Source: Anaerolinea thermophila
GTDB lineage: Bacteria; Chloroflexota; Anaerolineae; Anaerolineales; Anaerolineaceae
Direction: 5' to 3'
NCBI RefSeq assembly: GCF_020723905.1
Contig: NZ_DYHZ01000001.1
Span: 117,501-181,500 of the forward strand
Length of the DNA: 64,000 nt
Positions 1 through 8,867 of the stretch are shown one piece after another (position 1 is the first letter of the stretch; every line of letters starts with the position of its first letter). The translations under genes and the position numbers were made by a program. Under the pieces are notes generated by a model. That model ran no database searches. It was given only the letters and a program-made list of their open reading frames with translations, and had not been told where the DNA came from.

Positions 1-551
<551 letters not shown>

Positions 552-622
552 GTTTTCCTCCTCTTGTTTCAAACGTAAAATAGAACCGCTTTCCCTAAAC
601 CCCTCTCCCGCAGACCCGGGGA

Positions 623-1816
623 TCAGGAAAACTTTTGAAGCAAATAATAGTTGGCGGTCACTCGCAACAGTTTGACTACAGCGCCTAACACTCCTGCCCG
701 ATATCCCAATCGGGATGGAATCAACACCGGTTGAACGGGAATCACCCCTTCCAAACGCTTCAGGACAGGATCAATCAACAAATCAGCAGAGTTTGAAACG
801 CCGCCGCCCAGCAGGATTAATTCTGGATCCACTACCAGCTGGATGGCAGCAATGGCTTGCGCCAGCCAGTCTACCGTCTCTTCTACCACTTCCATTGCCC
901 AGAGTTCCTGAGCACGAGCGGCTTCAAAGACATCCTCGGCGGTTAAAGATGCAATCATCTCCGCCGGGCGCCTGCCAGTGAGTTTTTGACGGGCACGCTC
1001 GGCAATCCCGGTGCCTGAAGCCAGCTGTTCCAGCGCCCCAAATCCGTCCACGGGCTTACCCAAAAAAGAACGGTCTGGAACGAGGTACCCGATTTCCCCC
1101 GCCATGAAGTGCGCTCCGGCGTAAAGGCAACCATTTACAATCACACCGGCGCCAATGCCGGTTCCCACTGTAATCAGCACAAGGGTATTGACATCCTGTC
1201 CAGCGCCATACCACAGTTCTCCCAGGGCAGCGAGATTCACATCATTCTCCACCACCACGGGCAGACCAAAATAACGCTCCAAACGCGGGCGAAGAGGAAA
1301 ATCATTCCAGTTCAGAGCGGGCGCCAGCCCCACTTCGCCGCTTTCTGGATGAACCACCCCGGGAACGCCTACGCCCAACCCAAGCAAGTGCTTTCCAGAA
1401 GAGGTGGCAATCGAACTGAGATTTTCCAGTAATTTCACCAGCAGGGCATAACTGTCTTCTCCATGGGTCATATGCCCGGTTACATTGACCTCATGGAGGA
1501 TATTTCCCGCCAAATCGGCAATGGCGCCGTGGACTTTTGTCCCGCCCAGATCCACTCCAACCACCAGATGCCCTGAGGCGTTAAATTCCAGCAATTCCCC
1601 CCGGCGTCCTCCCGTTGCCAGGCTGGTTTGAGAGGGGCAAATGAGATCTTCGGCAAGCAAATCATCCACCAGCCGCATTACCGTGGGGAGAGAGATTCCC
1701 AGCCGGTTGGCAATCTCCACCCGGGAGATAGGGGCATACTGGCGAATCACCTCCAGGACCGCAGAGCGGTTGATGGCTCGCATTTCACTGGCTGTAATTG
1801 TGGCAATCGTACGCAT
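623..1816 (-). CDS. ROK-family transcriptional repressor
   Basis: Sugar-responsive repressor of the NagC/XylR/Mlc type, 397 residues. Residues about 10-60 form a winged helix-turn-helix ([24 protein letters not shown]). Residues about 85-390 form a ROK sugar-kinase-like domain with the phosphate-binding motif [16 protein letters not shown] and the ROK signature region [15 protein letters not shown]. The zinc-binding cysteine cluster usual in ROK proteins (C-x-C-G-x-x-G-C) is absent: the corresponding stretch reads [16 protein letters not shown]. The gene is directly upstream of a sugar-binding lipoprotein, the likely target. A promoter and palindrome just upstream indicate autoregulation. Whether the domain still phosphorylates sugar is unknown; as an HTH-ROK protein it is most likely only a sensor. 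Confidence 0.9.
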   Translation of the reverse strand: MRTIATITASEMRAINRSAVLEVIRQYAPISRVEIANRLGISLPTVMRLVDDLLAEDLICPSQTSLATGGRRGELLEFNASGHLVVGVDLGGTKVHGAIADLAGNILHEVNVTGHMTHGEDSYALLVKLLENLSSIATSSGKHLLGLGVGVPGVVHPESGEVGLAPALNWNDFPLRPRLERYFGLPVVVENDVNLAALGELWYGAGQDVNTLVLITVGTGIGAGVIVNGCLYAGAHFMAGEIGYLVPDRSFLGKPVDGFGALEQLASGTGIAERARQKLTGRRPAEMIASLTAEDVFEAARAQELWAMEVVEETVDWLAQAIAAIQLVVDPELILLGGGVSNSADLLIDPVLKRLEGVIPVQPVLIPSRLGYRAGVLGAVVKLLRVTANYYLLQKFS

Positions 1817-1832
1817 GGCAGAAAATTAAGAA

Positions 1833-1853
1833 ACTAATTAATGATTAATAAGT
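1833..1853. promoter_or_regulatory. Palindromic operator for the ROK repressor
   Basis: A 21-bp palindrome with arms ACTAATTAAT and ATTAATAAGT around a central G, 9 of 10 arm positions matching. It begins 17 bp upstream of the ROK start codon and sits directly downstream of that gene's -10 box, so it covers the predicted transcription start. AT-rich palindromes of about 20 bp are typical ROK operators. Assignment to this ROK protein is inferred from position. Confidence 0.7.
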
Positions 1854-1881
1854 ATTGTAGCCCTTCAAAACAAAAAGTCAA
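1854..1881 (-). promoter_or_regulatory. Promoter of the ROK gene
   Basis: On the minus strand TTGACT (1876-1881), a 16-bp spacer, then TACAAT (1854-1859). The predicted start of transcription falls inside the palindrome at 1833-1853. The remainder of the 1817-2044 gap between the divergent genes holds no gene I can support. Confidence 0.65.
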
Positions 1882-2016
1882 GATGTTTTTGGGATTCTTC
1901 CGGAACTGGTTTACCTCTCTTCCGGGTTTTCAAAATCCAGTCTGGCACAATCCTTGCATGATGAGATTCAGAAATGTGTCCAATTTCAATACAAAAATAA
2001 GGAACGCAGGGAACGA

Positions 2017-2025
2017 TGCTATAAT
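2017..2025 (+). promoter_or_regulatory. Extended -10 promoter for the kinase-like gene
   Basis: TGCTATAAT, a consensus -10 with the upstream TG. No clear -35 box. It ends 19 bp before the ATG at 2045 and supports that start over an in-frame ATG at 1841 that lies inside the ROK operator. Confidence 0.55.
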
Positions 2026-2044
2026 TTTTAAAAGTCAAACCTCC

Positions 2045-4426
2045 ATGAACACAATCTCTCAATCGCTCCTTGGTTTGTTGATTACCCCGCCAGGTAACCT
2101 GATTTATCACCTGGTGCTGGCATTTGTTGTATTTGCCACCCTGCAGGTCGCATTGATTGCCCGGCGGAGTCACGCTCCAGAGGGCAGCGGACGCCTGCTG
2201 TTGGGGTTAAATCTGCTCCTGTTGGGGCAATTGGGGTTGTTTGTAGCCAGTGGACTGGCCTGGCAGGGGATAATTTCAGCCACCATTTTTCTGCCAGTGC
2301 TGGATCGGGTTATCCTGTTCTGGAGCGTGGCGTGGCTTGGCTGGCTCTGGCTTTTCCCAACCCCATCGCGCCTGGGAGAAATCCTTGTTGGTGTTCTCAA
2401 TCTGGCGGCAGTGTTTATGTTTTTGCTGTTCTACACCACCTGGCTCCAGGAAGGCAACGGCACTCCCTTTAACGGCTCATGGCAGGATTGGAGCGTTACT
2501 CTGGCTATTCTCCTTCTGCTGGTTGCCATGATCATCGGATTAATCTTCCAGCGTAGGGGCAACTGGGGAGTTGGGATCGCCATGTTTGCCCTGATGGGAC
2601 TGGGAGCGCTTGCCCAATTGTATTTACCCCCAACAGGGGAGCACTTTTCCGGGTATTTACGTCTGGGATTTCTGGCAGGATTGCCGCTATTGCCCAGTCT
2701 GCTGGTTCATGTCCAGGTTCAGAGTCAGGTGACTGAATGGGAAGCGGCAGAGCCATATCCAGAAGAACACCTCTCCCCTGCCCATCAGCATGCGCTGGAC
2801 ATTCGCATCATTCATTCCTGGCTGGATTTGAGCCTTTTACAGGACAAAGAAAAACTGCACAGCGGGGTCGCGCGAGCCGTAGCCCAAACCATGCTGGCAG
2901 ATTTATGTTACGTCGCCCGCATCCCCGACAATGAATTTGCCCCCATCCCGCTCACGGGTGGGTACGACATGGTCAAAGACGAACCCATTCCCCCAACCTA
3001 TATCGAGCGCACCAAAATCCCTGCCATCACCGCCTCGCTCACAAAAGGGAAGGGACTGCGCGTCAACTTCAGCGAATTTGAACTGCCTGAACTGGATGCG
3101 CTTGCTCAAACTCTGGGACTGGAGCGGGCAGGAAACTTCCTGTTGATTCCTCTGGAACACAATCACCAACCCTGGGGTGGACTTTTCCTGCTCACGCCAT
3201 ATTCCGGCAGGGTATGGACAGCCGATGACAGTACTTACCTTGCTACCGAAACCGAAGAGATTGTGCGGTTGCTCCTCGAACGAGAAAAATCATCGCGCGG
3301 AGATGATGAACTCCAGCGCCTGCGACAGCAGAATACCCTGCTACAACAGGAACTGGAACAGTTACGCCAGTCTCACCAGAAGATCCTTGAGGAAGTACAA
3401 TCTCTAAGGAAATCCGCCTCTCCCGAAAGTGCCGGGGCTTCGGCACAGATCGAAACCCTGCTGAAACATCAACGGGAGATGGAAAAAGTGCTGGAAGAAC
3501 TGCGGGCTGAAAACCGCCGATTGAACGAAGCATTGCGTAGCGCCCAGGCATCGCCGGTTTCGTCGCCCTCCAGTGCTTCCACTCAACTGGAAAAGGAATT
3601 GCGCCTTACGCTGGAAGAGGTGGCGCATTTACAAAACCAGTTAGCCAGATCCAATCAGCGCATTCTGGAACTGGAGCGGCGGCTCAGCCTGTCTACCAGC
3701 GCCACCCAGGATGATACCGAAGCCATTGCCGTGCTGATTCAAGAACTGCGCCGTCCGATGTCGGCAGTAATGGGGTACACGGATTTACTCCTCGCCGAAA
3801 CGGTTGGCATCCTGGGCGGGTTACAGCGCAAGTTTCTGGAAAAAGTGCGCAATGCTGCGGAACAAATGCGCACCCTGCTGGATGATCTCATCCAGTTAAC
3901 CCTGCTCAACCGCGGACCGCTGGAACTGGTCCAGCAGACAGTGGAACTGGATCAGGTACTGGATAATGCCCTGCAAGAACTGGGCTCATTCTTGACCGAG
4001 AAGGAACTGCAAATCTCCATTGAATTGCCTGAACATCTACCGCCCGTCTATGCTGACCGGGACGCGCTACACCAGATACTGATCGAACTTCTGAAGAATG
4101 CCATTCAGGTCACGCCGCCCCAGAAAGATATCCGGCTGAAGGCAATTCTCCAGCAAGAGGACAGCAGTCATTTTGTGGTGCTTCAGGTGAGCGACCGCGG
4201 CGGGGGGATAGCCCCAAAAGATCTACCCAGAGTCTTTGCGCACCGAAAGGACGTTGTTCTTCCCGGCATTGCCGATAGCGGCGTAGGGCTTTCCATTACC
4301 AAAACCCTTGTAGAAGCCCATGGAGGGCGCATCTGGGTAGAAAGCAATTTGGAACAGGGAAGCACCACGTTCAGCGTCCTGCTCCCGCTCCATGCGGCAG
4401 GGACAAAGGGGAATCCTGAAGAATGA
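2045..4426 (+). CDS. Membrane histidine-kinase-like protein lacking the phospho-acceptor His
   Basis: Predicted membrane sensor, 793 residues. Residues about 15-230 hold seven or eight hydrophobic helices, about 255-410 a GAF-like domain, about 415-555 a long coiled coil, about 557-620 a HisKA-type dimerisation helix pair and about 665-785 a GHKL ATPase. The ATPase keeps its N box (LIELLKNAIQ), DRGGGI and the GVGLSITKTLVEAHGGRIWVES region. The HisKA box, normally H-E-L-R-x-P, reads I-Q-E-L-R-R-P, so Gln 566 replaces the phosphorylated His. It may work as a dimeric partner of another kinase or as a non-phosphorylating sensor. The stop overlaps the start of the next gene by 4 bp, which suggests a shared role in envelope sensing. 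I chose 2045 because the longer frame starts inside the upstream operator and is not hydrophobic. Confidence 0.85.
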   Translation: MNTISQSLLGLLITPPGNLIYHLVLAFVVFATLQVALIARRSHAPEGSGRLLLGLNLLLLGQLGLFVASGLAWQGIISATIFLPVLDRVILFWSVAWLGWLWLFPTPSRLGEILVGVLNLAAVFMFLLFYTTWLQEGNGTPFNGSWQDWSVTLAILLLLVAMIIGLIFQRRGNWGVGIAMFALMGLGALAQLYLPPTGEHFSGYLRLGFLAGLPLLPSLLVHVQVQSQVTEWEAAEPYPEEHLSPAHQHALDIRIIHSWLDLSLLQDKEKLHSGVARAVAQTMLADLCYVARIPDNEFAPIPLTGGYDMVKDEPIPPTYIERTKIPAITASLTKGKGLRVNFSEFELPELDALAQTLGLERAGNFLLIPLEHNHQPWGGLFLLTPYSGRVWTADDSTYLATETEEIVRLLLEREKSSRGDDELQRLRQQNTLLQQELEQLRQSHQKILEEVQSLRKSASPESAGASAQIETLLKHQREMEKVLEELRAENRRLNEALRSAQASPVSSPSSASTQLEKELRLTLEEVAHLQNQLARSNQRILELERRLSLSTSATQDDTEAIAVLIQELRRPMSAVMGYTDLLLAETVGILGGLQRKFLEKVRNAAEQMRTLLDDLIQLTLLNRGPLELVQQTVELDQVLDNALQELGSFLTEKELQISIELPEHLPPVYADRDALHQILIELLKNAIQVTPPQKDIRLKAILQQEDSSHFVVLQVSDRGGGIAPKDLPRVFAHRKDVVLPGIADSGVGLSITKTLVEAHGGRIWVESNLEQGSTTFSVLLPLHAAGTKGNPEE

Positions 4427-5268
4427 GCAGTCTCAGGCAACTGGTTTCAGGTTTACTTACCGGATTGCTCTCCACCGTGCTGGTGCTGGGAGCACTTTCT
4501 CTTTCGGTGATTGAGGGGGGAAATATCATTTTTCTTCCCACCCCAACCGAAACGGCTGTACCGGTAACCCTGCAACCCGGCGAACCCAGCCCCACCCCAT
4601 ACCCTACGGCTACCCCGCTTCCTCCAACCCAGTGCCCCCCGCCCTCTGGATGGGTGCCTTTGACCGTTCAGGGCGGTGACACCCTCATGGATCTGGCTGC
4701 TCAGTTTCAAGTTTCCGTAGAAGATTTGAGCAAAGCCAACTGCCTGTTTACTTCACAGTTGACGCCCGGCACGGTGATCTTTGTTCCGCCCCTGCCTACC
4801 CCAACTGCCACGCGAGCCTCCGAACCTGAACGTCCCACCGCCACCGAGCCCCAACCCACCGTAAAGGTGTGCGGACCGCCTCCCGGATGGGTGATTTATA
4901 TCGTCAAACCCGGAGATACCCTTTACCGGCTCAGCCGCATTCTGGGCGTTACGGTGGCAGATCTGCAACTGGCAAATTGCCTGAGCAACCCCAGCGCCAT
5001 TCAGGCAGGCATGCCCCTTTACGTGCCGTTCCTGCCCATCACGCCAACCTTGACCCCTACACGCACATCCACGAAAACGTCTATACCGCCCAGCACAACC
5101 CCGGTACCTCCTTCCCCAACCTTCACCCACACCCCGGTGCCGCCCTCCTTCACCCCTGTTCCACCCAGCCCAACCTTCACCTCTGAACCGCCTACAGCGA
5201 CTTATACCCCGTCTCCCATCCCCACCGATACGCCTGTCCCCAGCGAGACACCCTCATCCACTCCCTGA
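4423..5268 (+). CDS. Membrane-anchored protein with two LysM domains
   Basis: Exported peptidoglycan-binding protein, 281 residues. A signal-anchor helix (about 8-30) is followed by a Thr/Pro linker, LysM 1 (about 75-125, containing GGDTLMDLAAQFQVSVEDL), a second linker, LysM 2 (about 155-203, PGDTLYRLSRILGVTVADL) and a Thr-Pro-Ser tail of about 75 residues. Each LysM carries a Cys just before it (CPPPSGW, CGPPPGW) and one in the NC motif of its second helix, so each could close a disulfide. It is translationally coupled to the upstream kinase-like gene (ATGA overlap) and 12 bp before the LCP gene. No catalytic domain is visible; it is probably a wall-bound scaffold or the sensing partner of the kinase-like protein. 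Confidence 0.85.
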   Translation: MSSLRQLVSGLLTGLLSTVLVLGALSLSVIEGGNIIFLPTPTETAVPVTLQPGEPSPTPYPTATPLPPTQCPPPSGWVPLTVQGGDTLMDLAAQFQVSVEDLSKANCLFTSQLTPGTVIFVPPLPTPTATRASEPERPTATEPQPTVKVCGPPPGWVIYIVKPGDTLYRLSRILGVTVADLQLANCLSNPSAIQAGMPLYVPFLPITPTLTPTRTSTKTSIPPSTTPVPPSPTFTHTPVPPSFTPVPPSPTFTSEPPTATYTPSPIPTDTPVPSETPSSTP

Positions 5269-5280
5269 ACGAGAGATTTT

Positions 5281-6351
5281 GTGAAGAAAGTACTGGTATT
5301 CACCCTCATTCTCATCTTTATCACCCAGGCCTGCGGCCTGCCCATACAGTCTGTTGAAATGGCTTCTTCCACGCCCATGGTCCCCGGGAAACCTTACCAG
5401 TTGATCACCCCCGCCCTGGATGCCACGGCTACCCCCACGCCCTTCCAACCTCTTCCCATTACCCCCACTCCAATTCCCACCGCCACCCCAACCCCGGAAC
5501 CCACCCCCACCCTGGGTATTGAAGCCCCCAACGTGCAGATGACGCGTTCTCCCTTTGGCATTCCCGAAGGAGGAGTCATCTCCAGCGATGTGGTGAACAT
5601 CCTGATCCTTGGCTCAGATGCCCGTCCCGGCGGGGGATTTCGCACCGATGTCATCGTCCTGGTTTCCATTCACCGCGACGATAACACCATCCGCATGGTG
5701 TCTTTCCCCCGGGATCTGTATGTAGATATTCCCGGATGGATGACGAACCGAATCAACACAGCGTTTGCCGCAGGCGGCTTTCATACGCTGGCATCCACCT
5801 TCGAATACAACTTTGGCGTGCGTCCCACCTATTACGTGATGACCAATATGCAAGCCTTTGTCAGCATCATTGACAGTATGGGCGGCATCAGCGTCAAAGT
5901 TCGGAAGTCGCTCTCGGATAAGTGCGATTTACCGTGGGCTGATGGGCGAGGGTACTGCACCATTGAGGCGCCTGCAACGGTTCCCATGGACGGCAAAACG
6001 GCTCTGTGGTACGTGCGCTCACGGTATTCTTCCAGCGATTTCGACCGCCTGCGACGGGCTCAGGAAGTGCTTTACGGGATTTTCCAGAAACTGATGAGTC
6101 TGGATGGCATCAGCCGCGCTCCGGAAATTTACGCCGCCTATGTGAATTCTGTGGAAACCAATCTCACCCTGGATTCCCTGCTTACCCTGGTCCCTGTTGC
6201 CCAGGAAGTCATGCAAAATCCGGAACGCATCCGCCGGTACACACTCACCCCTGCCGAAGCCGCCCCATATATCACGCCGGAAGGTGCATGGGTTTTATGG
6301 CCCAACCTGTATGCCATTCGTGCCATTGTGTACGAAGCGGTGTACCGCTGA
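5281..6351 (+). CDS. LytR-CpsA-Psr (LCP) family cell-wall ligase
   Basis: LCP proteins move polyprenyl-linked glycans onto peptidoglycan outside the membrane. The 356-residue product starts at GTG, 12 bp after the LysM gene. The N-terminus is hydrophobic and ends in a lipobox-like ITQAC, followed by a Thr-Pro linker (residues about 40-80). The LCP domain begins near residue 105 with ILILGSDARPG and contains FRTDVIVLVSI, the characteristic SFPRDLYVDIP, RINTAFAAGG, and Arg-rich helix residues (YVRSRYSSSDFDRLRRAQ) that bind the lipid pyrophosphate head. All key Arg and Asp positions of the family appear present. The operon links wall glycan attachment to LysM binding and a sensor. An unusual point is lipid rather than transmembrane anchoring, if the lipobox is real. 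Confidence 0.9.
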   Translation: MKKVLVFTLILIFITQACGLPIQSVEMASSTPMVPGKPYQLITPALDATATPTPFQPLPITPTPIPTATPTPEPTPTLGIEAPNVQMTRSPFGIPEGGVISSDVVNILILGSDARPGGGFRTDVIVLVSIHRDDNTIRMVSFPRDLYVDIPGWMTNRINTAFAAGGFHTLASTFEYNFGVRPTYYVMTNMQAFVSIIDSMGGISVKVRKSLSDKCDLPWADGRGYCTIEAPATVPMDGKTALWYVRSRYSSSDFDRLRRAQEVLYGIFQKLMSLDGISRAPEIYAAYVNSVETNLTLDSLLTLVPVAQEVMQNPERIRRYTLTPAEAAPYITPEGAWVLWPNLYAIRAIVYEAVYR

Positions 6352-6371
6352 AAATTCATCCTTTGGGAAAT

Positions 6372-6400
6372 TTGACAAAAAATCATCCCCGGGGTAGACT
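6372..6400 (+). promoter_or_regulatory. Sigma-70 promoter for the recombinase-like gene
   Basis: TTGACA (6372-6377), 17-bp spacer, TAGACT (6395-6400); the start codon is at 6435. Confidence 0.65.
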
Positions 6401-6434
6401 AATCTCACCTATACGCAAAGGTTAAGGAGTCCCC

Positions 6435-7343
6435 ATGATACCGGAAACCACTTCCTCCCCGGTTGCCCACCTGACAGTCCATACGCCGCTCATGCCGGCG
6501 ATTTTAACATGGGAAATTTTCCTGAAAGACCAGGGAAGGTCGCCTCATACCATCAAAGCCTTCATGGGGGACCTGAATTTGCTGGCATCGTTTTTGCCTC
6601 CGGATAAAACCCTTGGCTCGATCACCACACAAGATTTAAACCATTTCCTCCAGTGGCTGGAAAAAGGACGCGGCGTTCCCTGCAGTCCAAAGAGTCTGGC
6701 AAGGCGTATCACCTCCATCAAAGCCTTTTTCCGGTGGCTTCAACGCAGTGGGGTGCTCCTGAACGATCCCGCCTTACGGGTGATCCAGCAGTCCGTCATC
6801 AGCCCATTGCCGGAAGTGCTTACCCCTGAAGAAGTAGATGCCGTTCTGGAAGTAGCACGCACCTGGCGTACTCGCTCCAAACCCGATGCACGCCCTTACA
6901 CCCTGGTCAAACTTCTGCTGGAAACCGCCATCAAGAAGAGCGAATGTCTTGCCATCACCCGCAATCACATCGATCCGGAAGGCAAAGAGGGTCCGGTCCT
7001 GTATGTGCGCTATGCCAGCCCCTCGAACCGTTATAAAGAGCGCAATCTTCCCCTCTCTTCGGAATGGATTGAGGCTTATCAGGAATATCTGGCTCAATAT
7101 CAGCCTGCCGAGCATATCTTCCCGTGGTCTCCACGGCGTCTGGAATACATACTGGAAGATTTAAGCGAGGCGGCGGGAATTTCCAAACATCTCTCATTCG
7201 ACATGTGCCGCTGGACCAGCGCCCTGATGGATTGGAAAAACGGGGTAGAAGGGGATCAAATTCGCCAGAAACTGGGGGTTTCCAAGATTCAATGGCGTGA
7301 AATTTCCATGAAATTGCGCCAGCTGGCAGAGCAGGGTGGTTAA
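6435..7343 (+). CDS. Tyrosine-recombinase-fold protein without catalytic residues
   Basis: 302 residues. Residues about 22-105 form the SAM-like core-binding domain of XerC/D-type integrases (LKDQGRSPHTIKAFMGDLNLLASFL, ARRITSIKAFFRWLQRSG). Residues about 125-295 follow the catalytic-domain layout, but the active site is lost. The first Arg motif (GLRxSE) reads AIKKSE, the HxxR motif reads FDMCRW, the LGH motif reads LGVS, and no Tyr follows near the C-terminus. It can therefore be at most a DNA-binding protein. It has its own promoter and overlaps tilS tail to tail by 4 bp. No att sites, inverted repeats or mobile cargo surround it, so it looks like a resident gene. Its role is unknown. Confidence 0.75.
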   Translation: MIPETTSSPVAHLTVHTPLMPAILTWEIFLKDQGRSPHTIKAFMGDLNLLASFLPPDKTLGSITTQDLNHFLQWLEKGRGVPCSPKSLARRITSIKAFFRWLQRSGVLLNDPALRVIQQSVISPLPEVLTPEEVDAVLEVARTWRTRSKPDARPYTLVKLLLETAIKKSECLAITRNHIDPEGKEGPVLYVRYASPSNRYKERNLPLSSEWIEAYQEYLAQYQPAEHIFPWSPRRLEYILEDLSEAAGISKHLSFDMCRWTSALMDWKNGVEGDQIRQKLGVSKIQWREISMKLRQLAEQGG

Positions 7344-8770
7344 CTTCCCTCTCGCCTCACCTTCAGGTGGTAAATCTTTCCCGTCCCGGGAGTGATTCTA
7401 TAACGGTGATCCAGCCGAAACCCCGGAATCCAGACCACCTCTCCACGGGCACAGACCAGGGGCCAGCCGTTTCGTAAGCGCCGGGGAAGCCCTGCATCTA
7501 CCCAGAAATCGGAAATTTTGCGTGATTTTCCCCCCATCCCCAGAGGTTGAAAGCGCTCTCCACGGTGATAGGGACGCACCTCAAACACATCACCGGTTAA
7601 ATCGCCATCCACAAAGGCTTCCCATCGGCTGACATCATCCCAGGAATCAGGCAAAGCCTTCACTGCCTGAATTTCCACCACCCAATGATTGGGTAAATTC
7701 ACCCTGCCAGGAACGGAAAGGCTCAATAGCCCGCCATGCAGTATTTGCGGAAATTCGGCAGAAATCTTCTTCGAAAGGGTTTCGTCTTCCAGAATAAGAC
7801 GCTCTCCCTCCAGACGCATTCCCAGTCCCGCCATGAGATGAATGTGGCGCGATTGAGTCGGCTGACGGATAAACTGCAAAGCCCGTTCCACGGTCTCAAA
7901 ATCCACATCGCGAATCGCCGGGCGAAGCAAGGGCAAAGCCCAGCGGATCACCCCTCGCTGAAGCCCGGGCGAGAGTTTTTTCAAGCGTTCCCCTGTAAAC
8001 ACAATCTGTGTAGATGACTGCTCCAGCACACACTGATTCCATGCCTGCTGGAATGCATCCTCCAGAATTTCTTCTTCATCTGCCAGAAGCATCGCCGTAC
8101 GCCAGATGGCTTCTTCGATGCGTGGATTGATGCGCTGCAGAAGAGGCAGAATTTCATAGCGCAGGCGGTTACGGGTATAGCGCAGATCTTGATTGGACGG
8201 ATCCTCAATCCACACCAGATGACGTTCCCGACAGTACGCCAGCACTTCTTCCCGCCAGATGGAGAGCATGGGACGCACCAGCGGGATGGTAGTCGAAAAT
8301 TGATTCAGAAAGCCCCGATAGGGCATGCCCATTAACCCCCTGCGCCCGGTACCGCGAATCAGATGCATGAGCACTGTCTCCACCTGATCGCTTGCCGTAT
8401 GGGCAACAGCAACCGCCTGCGCACCGGTACGCTGAGCCAGCCCAAAGAGAAAAGCGTAGCGGGCTTCTCGCGCGGCTTCTTCAATGGACATGCGTTTTTC
8501 CTTTGCCAAAGCCTGCACATCCCCCTGCCCGATTTCCACCCGAAGCCCTCTCTGCTCGCCCTGGTCTCGCACCCAACCGGCTTCACGGGCAGATTCTGGA
8601 CGCAACTGATGATCAAAATGCGCCACAATCAGGTGAAAACCGGCGCGATGAAGCACATCCATCAGGCAGACGCTATCGGCTCCCCCGGAAACGCCCAGAA
8701 CCAGTGGCACTTCTGGGGAAATCTGACATACCCTTTGCGCGTTTAGAAGTACTTTTTCCTCAAGGGACAT
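7340..8770 (-). CDS. tilS: tRNA(Ile)-lysidine synthase
   Basis: Adds lysine to the wobble cytidine of tRNA-Ile(CAU), changing its codon reading from AUG to AUA; cytoplasmic and essential in most bacteria. The 476-residue protein has the N-type ATP pyrophosphatase loop VLGVSGGADSVCLMDVL near residue 25, the AHFDHQLRPESAREA region, the HTASDQVETVLMHLIRGTGRRGLMG signature and RPMLSIWREEVLAYC. A C-terminal TilS domain (about 395-470) includes RPYHRGERFQPLGM and WVDAGLPRRLRNGWPLV. Length and all motifs are normal. It converges with the recombinase-like gene. Confidence 0.96.
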   Translation of the reverse strand: MSLEEKVLLNAQRVCQISPEVPLVLGVSGGADSVCLMDVLHRAGFHLIVAHFDHQLRPESAREAGWVRDQGEQRGLRVEIGQGDVQALAKEKRMSIEEAAREARYAFLFGLAQRTGAQAVAVAHTASDQVETVLMHLIRGTGRRGLMGMPYRGFLNQFSTTIPLVRPMLSIWREEVLAYCRERHLVWIEDPSNQDLRYTRNRLRYEILPLLQRINPRIEEAIWRTAMLLADEEEILEDAFQQAWNQCVLEQSSTQIVFTGERLKKLSPGLQRGVIRWALPLLRPAIRDVDFETVERALQFIRQPTQSRHIHLMAGLGMRLEGERLILEDETLSKKISAEFPQILHGGLLSLSVPGRVNLPNHWVVEIQAVKALPDSWDDVSRWEAFVDGDLTGDVFEVRPYHRGERFQPLGMGGKSRKISDFWVDAGLPRRLRNGWPLVCARGEVVWIPGFRLDHRYRITPGTGKIYHLKVRREGS

Positions 8771-8780
8771 AACAGAAATG

Positions 8781-8786
8781 ATTATA
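8781..8786 (-). promoter_or_regulatory. -10 box of tilS
   Basis: TATAAT on the minus strand ends 10 bp before the tilS ATG at 8770, so transcription would begin only about 4 nt before the start codon. No clear -35. Confidence 0.45.
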
Positions 8787-8816
8787 TACCGTTTCCCTTA
8801 ACCTTGAATTTAAGAA

Positions 8817-8825
8817 TGCTATAAT
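8817..8825 (+). promoter_or_regulatory. Extended -10 promoter of the hybrid sensor gene
   Basis: TGCTATAAT 42 bp before the ATG at 8868, followed at 8829-8838 by the perfect 10-bp palindrome CTTGATCAAG near the expected transcription start. The palindrome may be a regulator site. Confidence 0.5.
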
Positions 8826-8867
8826 CAACTTGATCAAGCGGTATCCATTCTGTCCCAGGTCGAGCCT

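Noticed and set aside
1841-2044. N-terminal extension of the kinase-like gene
   Set aside because: It would start inside the ROK operator and span the TGCTATAAT promoter; the ATG at 2045 leads straight into membrane helices.
5416-5520. Repeated C-rich motifs resembling a repeat array
   Set aside because: They encode a Thr-Pro linker in an LCP protein. Similar stretches at 5040-5260, 22730-22790, 27530-27660 and 30240-30470 have the same cause. No CRISPR array is present.
6435-7343. Integrase marking a mobile element
   Set aside because: No catalytic residues, no flanking repeats, no tRNA target site and no cargo; neighbours are housekeeping genes.
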